The notes: generated by a model from the letters alone, not told the origin. Positions 1 to 6,102 are shown, numbered from the stretch's first letter. The stretch: 7,654 nt of DNA from an uncultured Elusimicrobia bacterium (GCA_947164805.1 CAMUXX010000036.1:1-7654), one strand, 5' to 3'. Numbers and translations are program-made.

Positions 1-59
1 CGTCAGCAATGCGGTTTCTGGCTGAGGTTCCGTCTTTTGAGTGCTTTGCTGTTTTATGA
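1..59 (+). CDS. Possible 3' end of an upstream gene (partial)
   Basis: The frame read from position 3 is open to a TGA at 57-59 and gives an 18-residue tail ending in ...ECFAVL. The TGA overlaps the ATG at 56 as ATGA, the same coupling used at two other junctions here (1558 and 5549). That is the main reason to think it is coding. The natural partner would be the alpha subunit of the fumarase/tartrate dehydratase, because alpha and beta genes are usually adjacent. However, the visible tail has no alpha-subunit motif I recognise, and the stretch is about half G+C, richer than the genes that follow. It may equally be non-coding leader. Too little is present to name a product. Confidence 0.3.
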   Translation, partial: SAMRFLAEVPSFECFAVL

Positions 60-571
60 AAATAAATAAACTAATTAACCCGACTTTAAAAGATTTCATA
101 AATTTAAAAACCGGTGATTTTATATATTTGACCTCAACAGTTTATGTAATGAGGGATATGGCACATAAAAAATTACTTGAAGAAAAAATTTTCCCCCTAA
201 ATTTAAAAGGAAAAATAATTTACTATGCCGGCCCTACTCCCGCTAAAAAAGGCCAAGTAAGCGGTGCACTTGGCCCCACAACAAGTTCTAGAATGGATAA
301 ATTTTGTAAGGAATTTATCAAAAAAACAGGTATAATTGGTATTATAGGCAAGGGAGCACGCTCAAAGGAAGCGAACTTATACCAAAAAGGTAAAGTTGTT
401 TACTTTGCGGCCCTTGGAGGGCTGGGGGCATTGGGCGGAAACAGCGTAAAAAATAGTAAAATTATATTATACCCGGAACTTGGCCCGGAAGCAGTATATG
501 AGGTACAGCTTAAAAACCTGCCCTTAATTATTGCTCAAGATTTAAAAGGAAATAATATTTACGGAGATTAA
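56..571 (+). CDS. Fe-S hydro-lyase beta subunit (class I fumarase / L-tartrate dehydratase type)
   Basis: This is the beta (C-terminal type) subunit of a two-subunit [4Fe-4S] hydro-lyase. The family reversibly adds or removes water from a dicarboxylate, as in fumarate to malate or tartrate to oxaloacetate, in the cytoplasm. Counted from the ATG at 56 it has 171 residues, normal for a free-standing beta subunit. Family motifs in order are RDMAHK (33-38), YYAGPTPA (56-63), GPTTSSRMD (73-81), GKGAR (98-102) and GPEAV (143-147). The cluster cysteines reside in the alpha subunit, which is not identifiable here. Start choice: a GTG at 41 is in frame and adds five residues, but ATG 56 overlaps the upstream TGA and begins the family-like sequence. 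Neither start has a strong ribosome binding site. Fumarate versus tartrate specificity cannot be read from this subunit; fumarase is likelier on general grounds. The next gene follows after 2 bases. Confidence 0.9.
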   Translation: MKINKLINPTLKDFINLKTGDFIYLTSTVYVMRDMAHKKLLEEKIFPLNLKGKIIYYAGPTPAKKGQVSGALGPTTSSRMDKFCKEFIKKTGIIGIIGKGARSKEANLYQKGKVVYFAALGGLGALGGNSVKNSKIILYPELGPEAVYEVQLKNLPLIIAQDLKGNNIYGD

Positions 572-573
572 TA

Positions 574-1125
574 ATGAAAAAATTTATTTTGCCGGTTTTA
601 TTTTTTATTATCGCAGGTTGCTTTTGTGCTTGTGTTCACGAAGAACCTTATAACAGAAACCCAAGCGGTTCTTATGAGCGAAAATTAAGGCGTTATTCCT
701 TTTTACCGTTTATGTATGAAGGTAAATTTTATGCTTATTATGCACCTGCTACAAGGCTTTCCGGCCCGGATAGAAATGGCAATTATAAATTTAAATTTGC
801 CGGTGGCCCCAGGGAAGGTGAAAAAGTTAAATCACAAAATGCCATTATTCACACATATCAGTCAAACGGTTATGATTTAAAAAAGGGCATGGTAGTTTTG
901 GTAAATCATTTTAATCCCAAAGTGCATGATGATAATGCAAGGATAGATACCTGGCGTCTGGCAGTAGTATACAGTTTACAAAATTTGGAAAATGATATCG
1001 TAGTTGTGGAATTGCCACATGATAAAAACGATTTCGCGGCAGCAAAAGAAGCATATTATTTAAAAAATGTGCGTGTAATAACAAAACCCGACGATATAAG
1101 GGATATCCGTAATTTTATTTATTAA
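574..1125 (+). CDS. Predicted lipoprotein of unknown function
   Basis: I do not recognise this 183-residue protein. It starts with a short basic N-terminus (MKK), a hydrophobic stretch (4-15) and a lipobox IAGC, so signal peptidase II would cleave before Cys16 and the mature protein would be lipid-anchored. A second Cys at 20 (CAC) is a less good alternative. The mature part is soluble-looking and rich in Tyr, Asn and Lys, with beta-strand-like hydrophobic runs (MVVLVNHF about 106-113, RLAVVYSL about 128-135, DIVVVELP about 141-148). It has no transmembrane segment and no catalytic motif I can name. The sequence GGAGAT at 563-568, inside the end of the previous gene, is a good ribosome binding site 5 bases before the ATG. 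It is the first of five consecutive envelope genes, so an envelope role is likely. The residue after the lipidated Cys is Phe, so nothing suggests the inner-membrane retention rule seen in enterics. Confidence 0.8.
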   Translation: MKKFILPVLFFIIAGCFCACVHEEPYNRNPSGSYERKLRRYSFLPFMYEGKFYAYYAPATRLSGPDRNGNYKFKFAGGPREGEKVKSQNAIIHTYQSNGYDLKKGMVVLVNHFNPKVHDDNARIDTWRLAVVYSLQNLENDIVVVELPHDKNDFAAAKEAYYLKNVRVITKPDDIRDIRNFIY

Positions 1126-1135
1126 CAGGTGTCAA

Positions 1136-1561
1136 ATGGAAAAATTTACAAGAAAAACTATTTTCATAAAAAAAGATTTACAGGTTAAATTTATTTTGTT
1201 TATTCTCTTAGCCGTATTATTCGGAATGGTTTTATTTGGCTATCAGTTTCTGACATTTTTACAAAATATTTTTAAAGACCACCCGGTATTACTTCAGAGA
1301 GTATATGAAGAAGGCCCGAAATTACTTTACCCCTTAATCATAAAGAGCACTATATTTTTTGCATTACTCGCGATGATATCTGCGCTGCTTTCCCACCGCA
1401 TAGCAGGCCCCGTGTATCATTTGGAAAAAGTCTGCAAAGAAATAAAACAAGGCAATAAACAAATTCGTGTTAAGCTACGTAAGGGGGATGCCTTATCTGA
1501 CTTAGCAGATGAATTTAATTCCATGCTTGACTATTTAACAGGAGAGGAGAATAAAAAATGA
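1136..1561 (+). CDS. Inner-membrane HAMP-domain protein without output domain
   Basis: This is a 141-residue membrane protein. It has a basic cytoplasmic N-terminus, a first transmembrane segment at about 18-40, a short external loop of about 25 residues, a second transmembrane segment at about 66-86, and a HAMP domain at about 86-136. The HAMP signature is visible as HRIAGPVYHLEK with the conserved Pro92, then a connector, then DALSDLADEFNSML in the second helix. HAMP domains normally relay a signal from a periplasmic sensor to a kinase, cyclase or chemotaxis output. Here the protein ends about five residues after HAMP, and the external loop is too small for a ligand-binding domain. The stop is clean and overlaps the next start as ATGA, so this looks like a complete short gene rather than a truncation. 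It may work by pairing with another membrane protein. Partner and signal are unknown. AGGTGT at 1127-1132 is a plausible ribosome binding site. Confidence 0.85.
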   Translation: MEKFTRKTIFIKKDLQVKFILFILLAVLFGMVLFGYQFLTFLQNIFKDHPVLLQRVYEEGPKLLYPLIIKSTIFFALLAMISALLSHRIAGPVYHLEKVCKEIKQGNKQIRVKLRKGDALSDLADEFNSMLDYLTGEENKK

Positions 1562-2856
1562 AAAATTTTTGCTGTTTCATTGTTTTGTTTTTTTGCCTTT
1601 CAGCATTTACCCAAGCCCAACAATACCGATTAAAATATTCCGCTGATGAAAAAAGACCTCTTTCTATAGAAAATGTTATTCGTTTATCTTTGGAAAATAG
1701 TTATGATTTACTCTTAATAGAACAAGATTTGATAATTGCAGAACAACGTATAAAAGAAGCAAAATTTTTGTATTTTCCTAGAATCAGCATCAACGGTTCG
1801 GCAACGGCATATAATCTGGATTACCCAATAATCTTACCTGAAATGATAGGCCAACGCTTAATAGTGCCGGATTCAAACCATAAAAAAGGAGATTTATTTT
1901 ATGGCGTGGGCCTCTCTGCCGTTCAGTATATATACGGCGGGGGAAGGATTTCAAGTACCCTTGATTTAGCACGTGCCTCAAACAAAGAAACACAAAGCCG
2001 TTACCAAAGTGCAAAAAATACTGTAATATATATCGCAAAAAAAGCATTTTATGAATACTTGTATGCGCAGAAAAAAAATGAATTGGCAGAAGAAACATTA
2101 AACAAAGCTAAAAAGATTGCCAGGCGAAAAGAATTAAACCCCGCACAAAAAATTATGGTTTCTGCTGAAATATCATCCTTTGAAAGTTTGGCTTCAAAAG
2201 CACATGCAGAATTAAGCCAGGCAAAAATAAACCTTCTGAAAGTGTTAAATAAAGAGTTTAACAGTGAAGTAGCTTTTGAAGGTTCTTTAGAGTATAATCC
2301 TATTGAAGTAGATTTGAAAAAATTAAACTTATGGGCCATGGAATTCCGCCCGGAAGTTAAAAGCGCCATGTATAAACTGGAAATGGATAATATAGCCGTT
2401 AAATTATCTATGACAAGAAGTTACCCCGATATTTTATTGGGCGCTTCCTACGACAAACAAGGCGTAGACAATTTAAAACAAGAAAATATGCAAGTAAGTT
2501 TGGCTGTTAAGTTGCCTATAGGATATGATTATACTACACATATAAAGCAAAAAAAAGCGGAACAACGCCAAACTGTTCTAAGGCAGGCGGCAGTTGAAGA
2601 CACTGTAAGATCGCAAGTTCTGGAAGCATACGACAATTTGATTTTTTGGCAAACTGAAACCCCAAAACGCATTAAAACATGGGAGACAATTAAAACCCAA
2701 TTTAAAGATTTTATGAAGGGTACATATTCGTTAAAGGATAGTTTTGATTCTTTAAATTATTATTATCAGGCCGGGGTTAAAAGCCTTGAAGCACAAAAGG
2801 AACATCTTATATCTATTGCTAATATTGAAAATGCCATAGGTAAAGACTTAAAATAA
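1558..2856 (+). CDS. TolC-family outer-membrane efflux/secretion protein
   Basis: This 432-residue protein belongs to the outer-membrane efflux protein (TolC/OEP) family. Members trimerise into a beta-barrel in the outer membrane continuous with a periplasmic alpha-helical tunnel, serving RND, MFP/ABC efflux or type I secretion. A signal peptide spans about 1-20, with likely cleavage after TQA. The first OEP repeat starts with the family pattern PLSIENVIRLSLENSYDLLL (about 34-53), followed by long helices (QRIKEAKFLYFPRISINGSA). The second repeat begins around ALEYNP-like sequence with a matching WAMEFRPEVKSA helix start. The C-terminal half is rich in long amphipathic helices. Length is at the short end of the family. 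AGGAGAGGAG at 1540-1549 is a strong ribosome binding site, and the start overlaps the HAMP gene stop (ATGA). No adaptor, RND pump or ABC exporter is in the window, so the substrate is unknown. Confidence 0.88.
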   Translation: MKNFCCFIVLFFCLSAFTQAQQYRLKYSADEKRPLSIENVIRLSLENSYDLLLIEQDLIIAEQRIKEAKFLYFPRISINGSATAYNLDYPIILPEMIGQRLIVPDSNHKKGDLFYGVGLSAVQYIYGGGRISSTLDLARASNKETQSRYQSAKNTVIYIAKKAFYEYLYAQKKNELAEETLNKAKKIARRKELNPAQKIMVSAEISSFESLASKAHAELSQAKINLLKVLNKEFNSEVAFEGSLEYNPIEVDLKKLNLWAMEFRPEVKSAMYKLEMDNIAVKLSMTRSYPDILLGASYDKQGVDNLKQENMQVSLAVKLPIGYDYTTHIKQKKAEQRQTVLRQAAVEDTVRSQVLEAYDNLIFWQTETPKRIKTWETIKTQFKDFMKGTYSLKDSFDSLNYYYQAGVKSLEAQKEHLISIANIENAIGKDLK

Positions 2857-2857
2857 A

Positions 2858-3817
2858 ATGCCGTTTCGCTTTATAAAAACATTATTATTTTTATGCTTAT
2901 TTTGCCTTTTAGGGCAAAATGTTTTTGCTTTAAACATAAATGAGGAAGATTCTATTTTGCGTGACTTTGCTTGGCAAAAATTTACACAACTTCCACAAGA
3001 TGAACGCCCTAAAATAGGTGTAACACTTTCAGCAGGTGCTTTACGCGGTGCTTCACATATAGGGGTTATGGAAGTATTGTCTGAGGCTAACCTTCCCATT
3101 GATTATATGTCAGGTACATCCATGGGGTGCATAGTGGGCGCTTTATATAATGCCGGCCTACCTTTGGAACATTTACAATATTTGGTAAGTAACATCAAAA
3201 CAAATTATATTTCAAGAGATTTCAATATCGGCGGCATATTAAAATATTTATTTGCGGAAAAATTATTTTCTTCTCAGGAATTCCAGGAATTTATTGATAA
3301 AGAAGTAGGATCTAAAAATTATGAAGATTTACCTATTCCTTTTGCCTGCGTATCTGCAGATATTAAGACAGGGGAAAAGGTTGTTTTTGACAGCGGGCCT
3401 TTATCTTTAGGTGTCAGGGCTAGCATGAATTTACCGGGTGTTTTTGAACCTGTTGAATACCGCCAGAGATTGCTTGTGGATGGCGGAATAGTAGATTATA
3501 TGCCGGTAGATTTAGTTAAAAAAATGGGGGCCGATTTTATAGTTGCAGTTTATGCCCTGCCCAGTTTTGCCGGTACAAAGCCTTCAAACGTTATGGGGTA
3601 TGTATTAAGAATAGGTGATTTAAGAGGAGCGGTTCTAACCGAAGACTCAGAACATCAGGCAAATTTTGTAATTCTTTCAAGGGTTGGTGAAATAGCTTCT
3701 TTGGACCTTTCTAAAACAAATTTGGCAATAGAAATAGGCGCTTCTTCCGCTTATCAAGCATTACCGCTACTTAAAGAGAAACTTATTATAAATGGGGTTA
3801 ATTATGTCTTTAAGTAA
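2858..3817 (+). CDS. Exported patatin-like phospholipase
   Basis: This 319-residue protein has the patatin fold, whose members are Ser-Asp dyad lipid acyl hydrolases. The nucleophile is Ser88 in GTSMG (86-90), and the partner is Asp208 in DGG (208-210). The oxyanion-loop region reads LSAGALRGASHIGV (57-70), where many family members have GGGxRG. The Gly/Ala change resembles the variant loop of the E. coli RssA-type proteins, so activity is likely but not certain. Conserved blocks RASMNLPGVFEPV (187-199) and GADFIVAV also fit. A hydrophobic N-terminus (about 6-24, ending VFA) looks like a signal peptide, placing the enzyme in the periplasm or outer membrane. No POTRA or barrel domain follows, so it is not a PlpD-type autotransporter. 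It starts one base after the TolC-like gene without a clear ribosome binding site, suggesting translational coupling. Substrate is unknown; membrane phospholipids are the natural guess. Confidence 0.88.
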   Translation: MPFRFIKTLLFLCLFCLLGQNVFALNINEEDSILRDFAWQKFTQLPQDERPKIGVTLSAGALRGASHIGVMEVLSEANLPIDYMSGTSMGCIVGALYNAGLPLEHLQYLVSNIKTNYISRDFNIGGILKYLFAEKLFSSQEFQEFIDKEVGSKNYEDLPIPFACVSADIKTGEKVVFDSGPLSLGVRASMNLPGVFEPVEYRQRLLVDGGIVDYMPVDLVKKMGADFIVAVYALPSFAGTKPSNVMGYVLRIGDLRGAVLTEDSEHQANFVILSRVGEIASLDLSKTNLAIEIGASSAYQALPLLKEKLIINGVNYVFK

Positions 3818-4775
3818 AATACTTCCGTTATTTCTAATTATTTTATTTTTACCTTTACAAAGTAAAGCTTTTTTTGGGTTGACAAAAAGATTTGACCAAA
3901 AACAAAAAATCGCAGCTGCCCGTGATGCCTACGCAAAAGGTAATTATCAAGAGGCTATAGATATAAGTAAAAGTTTTTTAATGGAAAACCAGGAAGCCCC
4001 CAAAAGAAGATCACGCCGTATTTACATAGTTTTGGGAAATGCTTATGCTGCCCTTAATGATTATGACCATGCACTTTTAGTCTATAATGAAGCTTTGGAA
4101 GTTTTACCTAAAGATATTAAACTTAATTTAGCTTTGGCAAATTTATATTATAAAACAGAATTATATGATAAAGCTATAGAATTTTATAATAAAGTTTTGT
4201 CCCTTGATAAAGATAATTCCGATGCTTTACTTGGTCTTGGACGTGCATATTTGCAAGTAGGTTTTTTATCAAAATCAAGGCAATATTTTAAAGATTATTT
4301 AAATCAAAAAGGGCAAAAAGATAATTCTGTTTATTATGATTATGCCTTGGCAAATTTCTTATCAAACAATCAAAATATAGCACTTGAATATGCTAAAAAA
4401 GCACTGGATATTGACAAAAATAATCCGGATATATACTTTTTAATTGCAAAAATTTATAACAACTTAAATGAAACTGAAAAAGCAACTGAAAATATAAATA
4501 AAGCTTTAAAATTATCAAATAACAGAGATGACATTTTATTAACTTCTCTCATTTGGAAAGTATATAAACCCAGTACTGTAAAAGAAGCTTTGCAGGAAGT
4601 AAAAGATTACCAAAGGCAAAACCCAAACAGTCAACTGGCTGTGTTTATTGAAGGTATGTCCCTTTTAAAACAAGGGAGAAAGCAAAAAGCAATTGATTTA
4701 TTTAAAAAAATTCAAAATCAAAATCAGGATAGTTTTATTAAAGAAGTGGCAACACAAATTATAAAAAATAATTGA
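3804..4775 (+). CDS. Exported TPR-repeat protein
   Basis: This protein has 323 residues from ATG 3804. A signal peptide covers about 1-22 (hydrophobic core LPLFLIILFLPL, cleavage after SKA), so the repeats lie in the periplasm or on an envelope surface. Tetratricopeptide repeats fill the rest: about 36-65, 72-105, 106-139, 140-173, 175-208 and 209-242, with a diverged segment to about 275 and another repeat near 277-308. The clearest are the second and third (LGNAYAALNDYDHALLVYNEAL and LANLYYKTELYDKAIEFYNKVL type). TPR proteins are scaffolds with no catalytic activity of their own. Start choice: an in-frame ATG at 3792 adds four residues, but GGGG at 3794-3797 lies 6 bases before ATG 3804 and gives a cleaner signal peptide. 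The start overlaps the end of the patatin gene by 14 bases. Adjacent exported proteins suggest it organises an envelope complex, but no partner is shown. Confidence 0.88.
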   Translation: MSLSKILPLFLIILFLPLQSKAFFGLTKRFDQKQKIAAARDAYAKGNYQEAIDISKSFLMENQEAPKRRSRRIYIVLGNAYAALNDYDHALLVYNEALEVLPKDIKLNLALANLYYKTELYDKAIEFYNKVLSLDKDNSDALLGLGRAYLQVGFLSKSRQYFKDYLNQKGQKDNSVYYDYALANFLSNNQNIALEYAKKALDIDKNNPDIYFLIAKIYNNLNETEKATENINKALKLSNNRDDILLTSLIWKVYKPSTVKEALQEVKDYQRQNPNSQLAVFIEGMSLLKQGRKQKAIDLFKKIQNQNQDSFIKEVATQIIKNN

Positions 4776-4781
4776 GGTTTT

Positions 4782-5552
4782 ATGTTACTTACAATAGATG
4801 TTGGAAATACCCAAATATACTGCGGTGTTTTGAAAAATAATAAAGTTAAAGCGCGTTTCCGCCATACTTCAAGCGGTGTGGTTACAGCAGATGAACTAGG
4901 CGTATTTTTATTAAACGCTTTAAATGCAAACGGTATTAAAGCAAAAGGGATAAAACAAGTTGCAATATCTTCGGTTGTACCGGCAATTACACGTTCAATT
5001 ATACATTCCGTCAAAAAATATTTTAACTTAACTCCTTTTGTGATAAATGAAAATATAAAAACAAAAATTTATTTTGATAATAATACTTTAAACGGGCTTG
5101 GGGCGGACAGAATTGCCGATATTGAAGGTGCTTTTTATTTGCATCCGAAAAATAATTTGCTTATTATAGATTTTGGCACCGCTATAACTTTTGATGCCGT
5201 AGCAAAAGACGGCAAGTATTTAGGCGGTGCAATTTCTGCAGGGCCTATGCTTTCAATGCGTGCTTTGGCAGGGGGAACGGCTTTACTCTCCACAGTAGAA
5301 ATCAAAAAACCCAAAAGTGCAGCAGGGCTTACTACCGAAACCCAAATACAATCCGGTTTGGTCTTAGGAACTATTGGACTTGTTAAAGAAATTGTAATGA
5401 ACTTAAAAAAAGAATGTTTTAAAAAAGAAAAATTTATAATTATCGGCACAGGCGGCCTTGGGAGAATATTTGAAAAGGAAAATATTTTTGACTTTTATGA
5501 ACCGGACCTTATTTTACTGGGCCTTGCCTCTTTAATAAAGGCTAACAAATGA
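4782..5552 (+). CDS. coaX: Type III pantothenate kinase
   Basis: CoaX phosphorylates pantothenate using ATP, the first step of coenzyme A synthesis, in the cytoplasm. The type III enzymes belong to the ASKHA fold, are not feedback-inhibited by CoA, and typically need a monovalent cation. The 256-residue length is typical. Motifs in order are the phosphate-binding DVGNT (6-10, with Asp6), GLGADRIAD (105-113) with the catalytic-base Asp109, IDFGTAITFDAV (129-140) with Asp130, and GGAISAGPMLSMRALAGGTALL (148-169). Near the C-terminus a glycine-rich GTGGLG segment completes the fold. GAGG at 4774-4777, formed over the stop of the TPR gene, is the ribosome binding site 4 bases before the ATG. The gene overlaps the next start (ATGA at 5549-5552). 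The common birA neighbour is not seen in this window. Confidence 0.95.
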   Translation: MLLTIDVGNTQIYCGVLKNNKVKARFRHTSSGVVTADELGVFLLNALNANGIKAKGIKQVAISSVVPAITRSIIHSVKKYFNLTPFVINENIKTKIYFDNNTLNGLGADRIADIEGAFYLHPKNNLLIIDFGTAITFDAVAKDGKYLGGAISAGPMLSMRALAGGTALLSTVEIKKPKSAAGLTTETQIQSGLVLGTIGLVKEIVMNLKKECFKKEKFIIIGTGGLGRIFEKENIFDFYEPDLILLGLASLIKANK

Positions 5553-5944
5553 TATCTAAAAAACCGACAATCTATTTAATTGATGCGTTAAATTTTTTAA
5601 GAAGTTTTTTGCAAATTCCGCAACATGAGGAAGAAAAAACTTTGCGTGCTTTAATTGCTGCCCTAAATGATACTGCCTCAACTGATTATAAAGGTTCAAC
5701 TTTCCGTTTGATAATTGACGGAGGTTTCAGAAATATAGGCCCGACTTCGCCGGAAAATGTGGATGCTTTATTTTCCGAGGACCAAACTGCCGATGAAGTT
5801 ATTTTAGAGCAGGCAATTTATTTAAAAAATGCAACACGGCGTGTTTGTGTGGTTACTTATGACCGCGGTATAACAAATAATTTAAGAGGGGAAGGTATAA
5901 AAATTTTAAGTTGCGAAAAATTTTTTGATACTTTTCTTTCATAA
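5549..5944 (+). CDS. Small NYN-domain (YacP-like) putative ribonuclease
   Basis: This 131-residue cytoplasmic protein has the pattern of the PIN-like NYN/YacP family, whose members are predicted or shown metal-dependent RNA nucleases. Acidic positions in the expected order are Asp12 in YLIDALNFLRS (with Asn15), Asp57 in LIIDGG, Asp82 in TADEVILEQA (80-89) and Asp105 in VVTYDRGI (101-108). A final GIKILSCEKFF strand-helix matches the family's end. B. subtilis YacP (Rae1) cleaves mRNA in the ribosome A site; this protein is shorter and more diverged, so that activity should not be assumed. The start codon overlaps the coaX stop as ATGA, implying coupled translation. The gene stops 20 bases before the tRNA with no terminator between them, and its 3' end holds the tRNA promoter-like -35 element. 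Confidence 0.72.
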   Translation: MISKKPTIYLIDALNFLRSFLQIPQHEEEKTLRALIAALNDTASTDYKGSTFRLIIDGGFRNIGPTSPENVDALFSEDQTADEVILEQAIYLKNATRRVCVVTYDRGITNNLRGEGIKILSCEKFFDTFLS

Positions 5945-5955
5945 TTTGCTAAAAT
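5925..5955 (+). promoter_or_regulatory. Probable promoter of the tRNA-Leu gene
   Basis: A TTGATA -35-like hexamer (5925-5930) and an extended -10, TGC-TAAAAT (5947-5955), are separated by 19 bases, slightly longer than optimal. The extended TGN would compensate. Transcription would start about 6-8 bases downstream, at about 5961-5963, just before the mature tRNA 5' end. The -35 lies inside the end of the NYN gene. The call rests on consensus resemblance only; AT-rich DNA gives such matches by chance. Confidence 0.45.
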
Positions 5956-5964
5956 ATATGTGTT

Positions 5965-6048
5965 GGGCTGGTGGCGGAATTGGTAGACGCGTCAGACTTA
6001 AAATCTGATGATCGCAAGATCGTGGGGGTTCGAGTCCCCCCCTGCCCA
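5965..6048 (+). tRNA. tRNA-Leu, anticodon TAA (UUA codons)
   Basis: This is an 84-base class II tRNA. The acceptor strands are 5965-5971 and 6041-6047, with discriminator A at 6048 as usual for Leu. The D arm carries GGCGGAATTGGTAGACGC. The anticodon stem is TCAGA (5992-5996) with TCTGA (6004-6008) around loop CTTAAAA, anticodon TAA at 5999-6001. The long variable arm is a GATC/GATC stem with a GCAA tetraloop (6010-6021). The T arm is five G:C pairs around TTCGAGT (6024-6040). CCA is not encoded (CAC follows), so it must be added by tRNA nucleotidyltransferase. The fifth acceptor pair (5969 with 6043) is T opposite T. TTA is used very often in this window, so this should be a heavily used tRNA. 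Confidence 0.97.
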
Positions 6049-6068
6049 CACTTTTAAAATGAATTGCC

Positions 6069-6092
6069 GCCGCATGTAGCGGCTATTTTTTT
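6069..6092 (+). terminator. Rho-independent terminator after tRNA-Leu
   Basis: GCCGC (6069-6073) pairs with GCGGC (6079-6083) around a 5-base loop ATGTA, followed by TA and seven T (6086-6092). The left arm is present twice in overlapping register (6066-6070 and 6069-6073), so two alternative hairpins are possible; the tighter loop is preferred. The stem is short but all G:C. It lies about 20 bases after the tRNA 3' end and directly abuts the psd ribosome binding site. Confidence 0.7.
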
Positions 6093-6098
6093 AGGAGG
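6093..6098 (+). promoter_or_regulatory. Ribosome binding site that fixes the psd start
   Basis: A full AGGAGG lies 4 bases before ATG 6103. It excludes the in-frame TTG at 6064 as start, because that would run coding sequence through the terminator hairpin. It directly follows the T-tract, so transcripts that pass the terminator expose the site immediately downstream of the hairpin. Confidence 0.85.
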
Positions 6099-6102
6099 CT
6101 TT

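Noticed and set aside
36..173. The TPR repeats as a DNA tandem repeat (residues 36-308 of the TPR protein; placed here by residue number only)
   Set aside because: The repeats are at protein level only; the underlying DNA units have diverged and do not form a direct repeat array.
1790..2369. Two minus-strand open frames (about 102 and 106 codons) inside the TolC-family gene
   Set aside because: They are fully antisense to a gene with clear family motifs, have no ribosome binding sites or recognisable domains, and are expected by chance opposite AT-rich coding DNA.
2848..3099. Minus-strand open frame opposite the start of the patatin gene
   Set aside because: It covers the patatin oxyanion loop region in antisense, and its protein shows no recognisable features.
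3792..3803. Longer TPR-protein start at ATG 3792
   Set aside because: ATG 3804 has GGGG at good spacing and gives a standard signal peptide. The four extra residues add nothing, though the case is not closed.
4724..5449. Minus-strand open frames opposite coaX
   Set aside because: They are shadows of coaX, whose motifs are intact in the + frame.
6064..6102. Longer psd start at TTG 6064
   Set aside because: It would translate through the tRNA terminator hairpin and lacks a ribosome binding site, while ATG 6103 has AGGAGG in place.
5941..6102. tRNA-Leu as an integration site
   Set aside because: No integrase gene and no duplicated tRNA 3' end is seen in the downstream sequence; psd and pssA are housekeeping genes.
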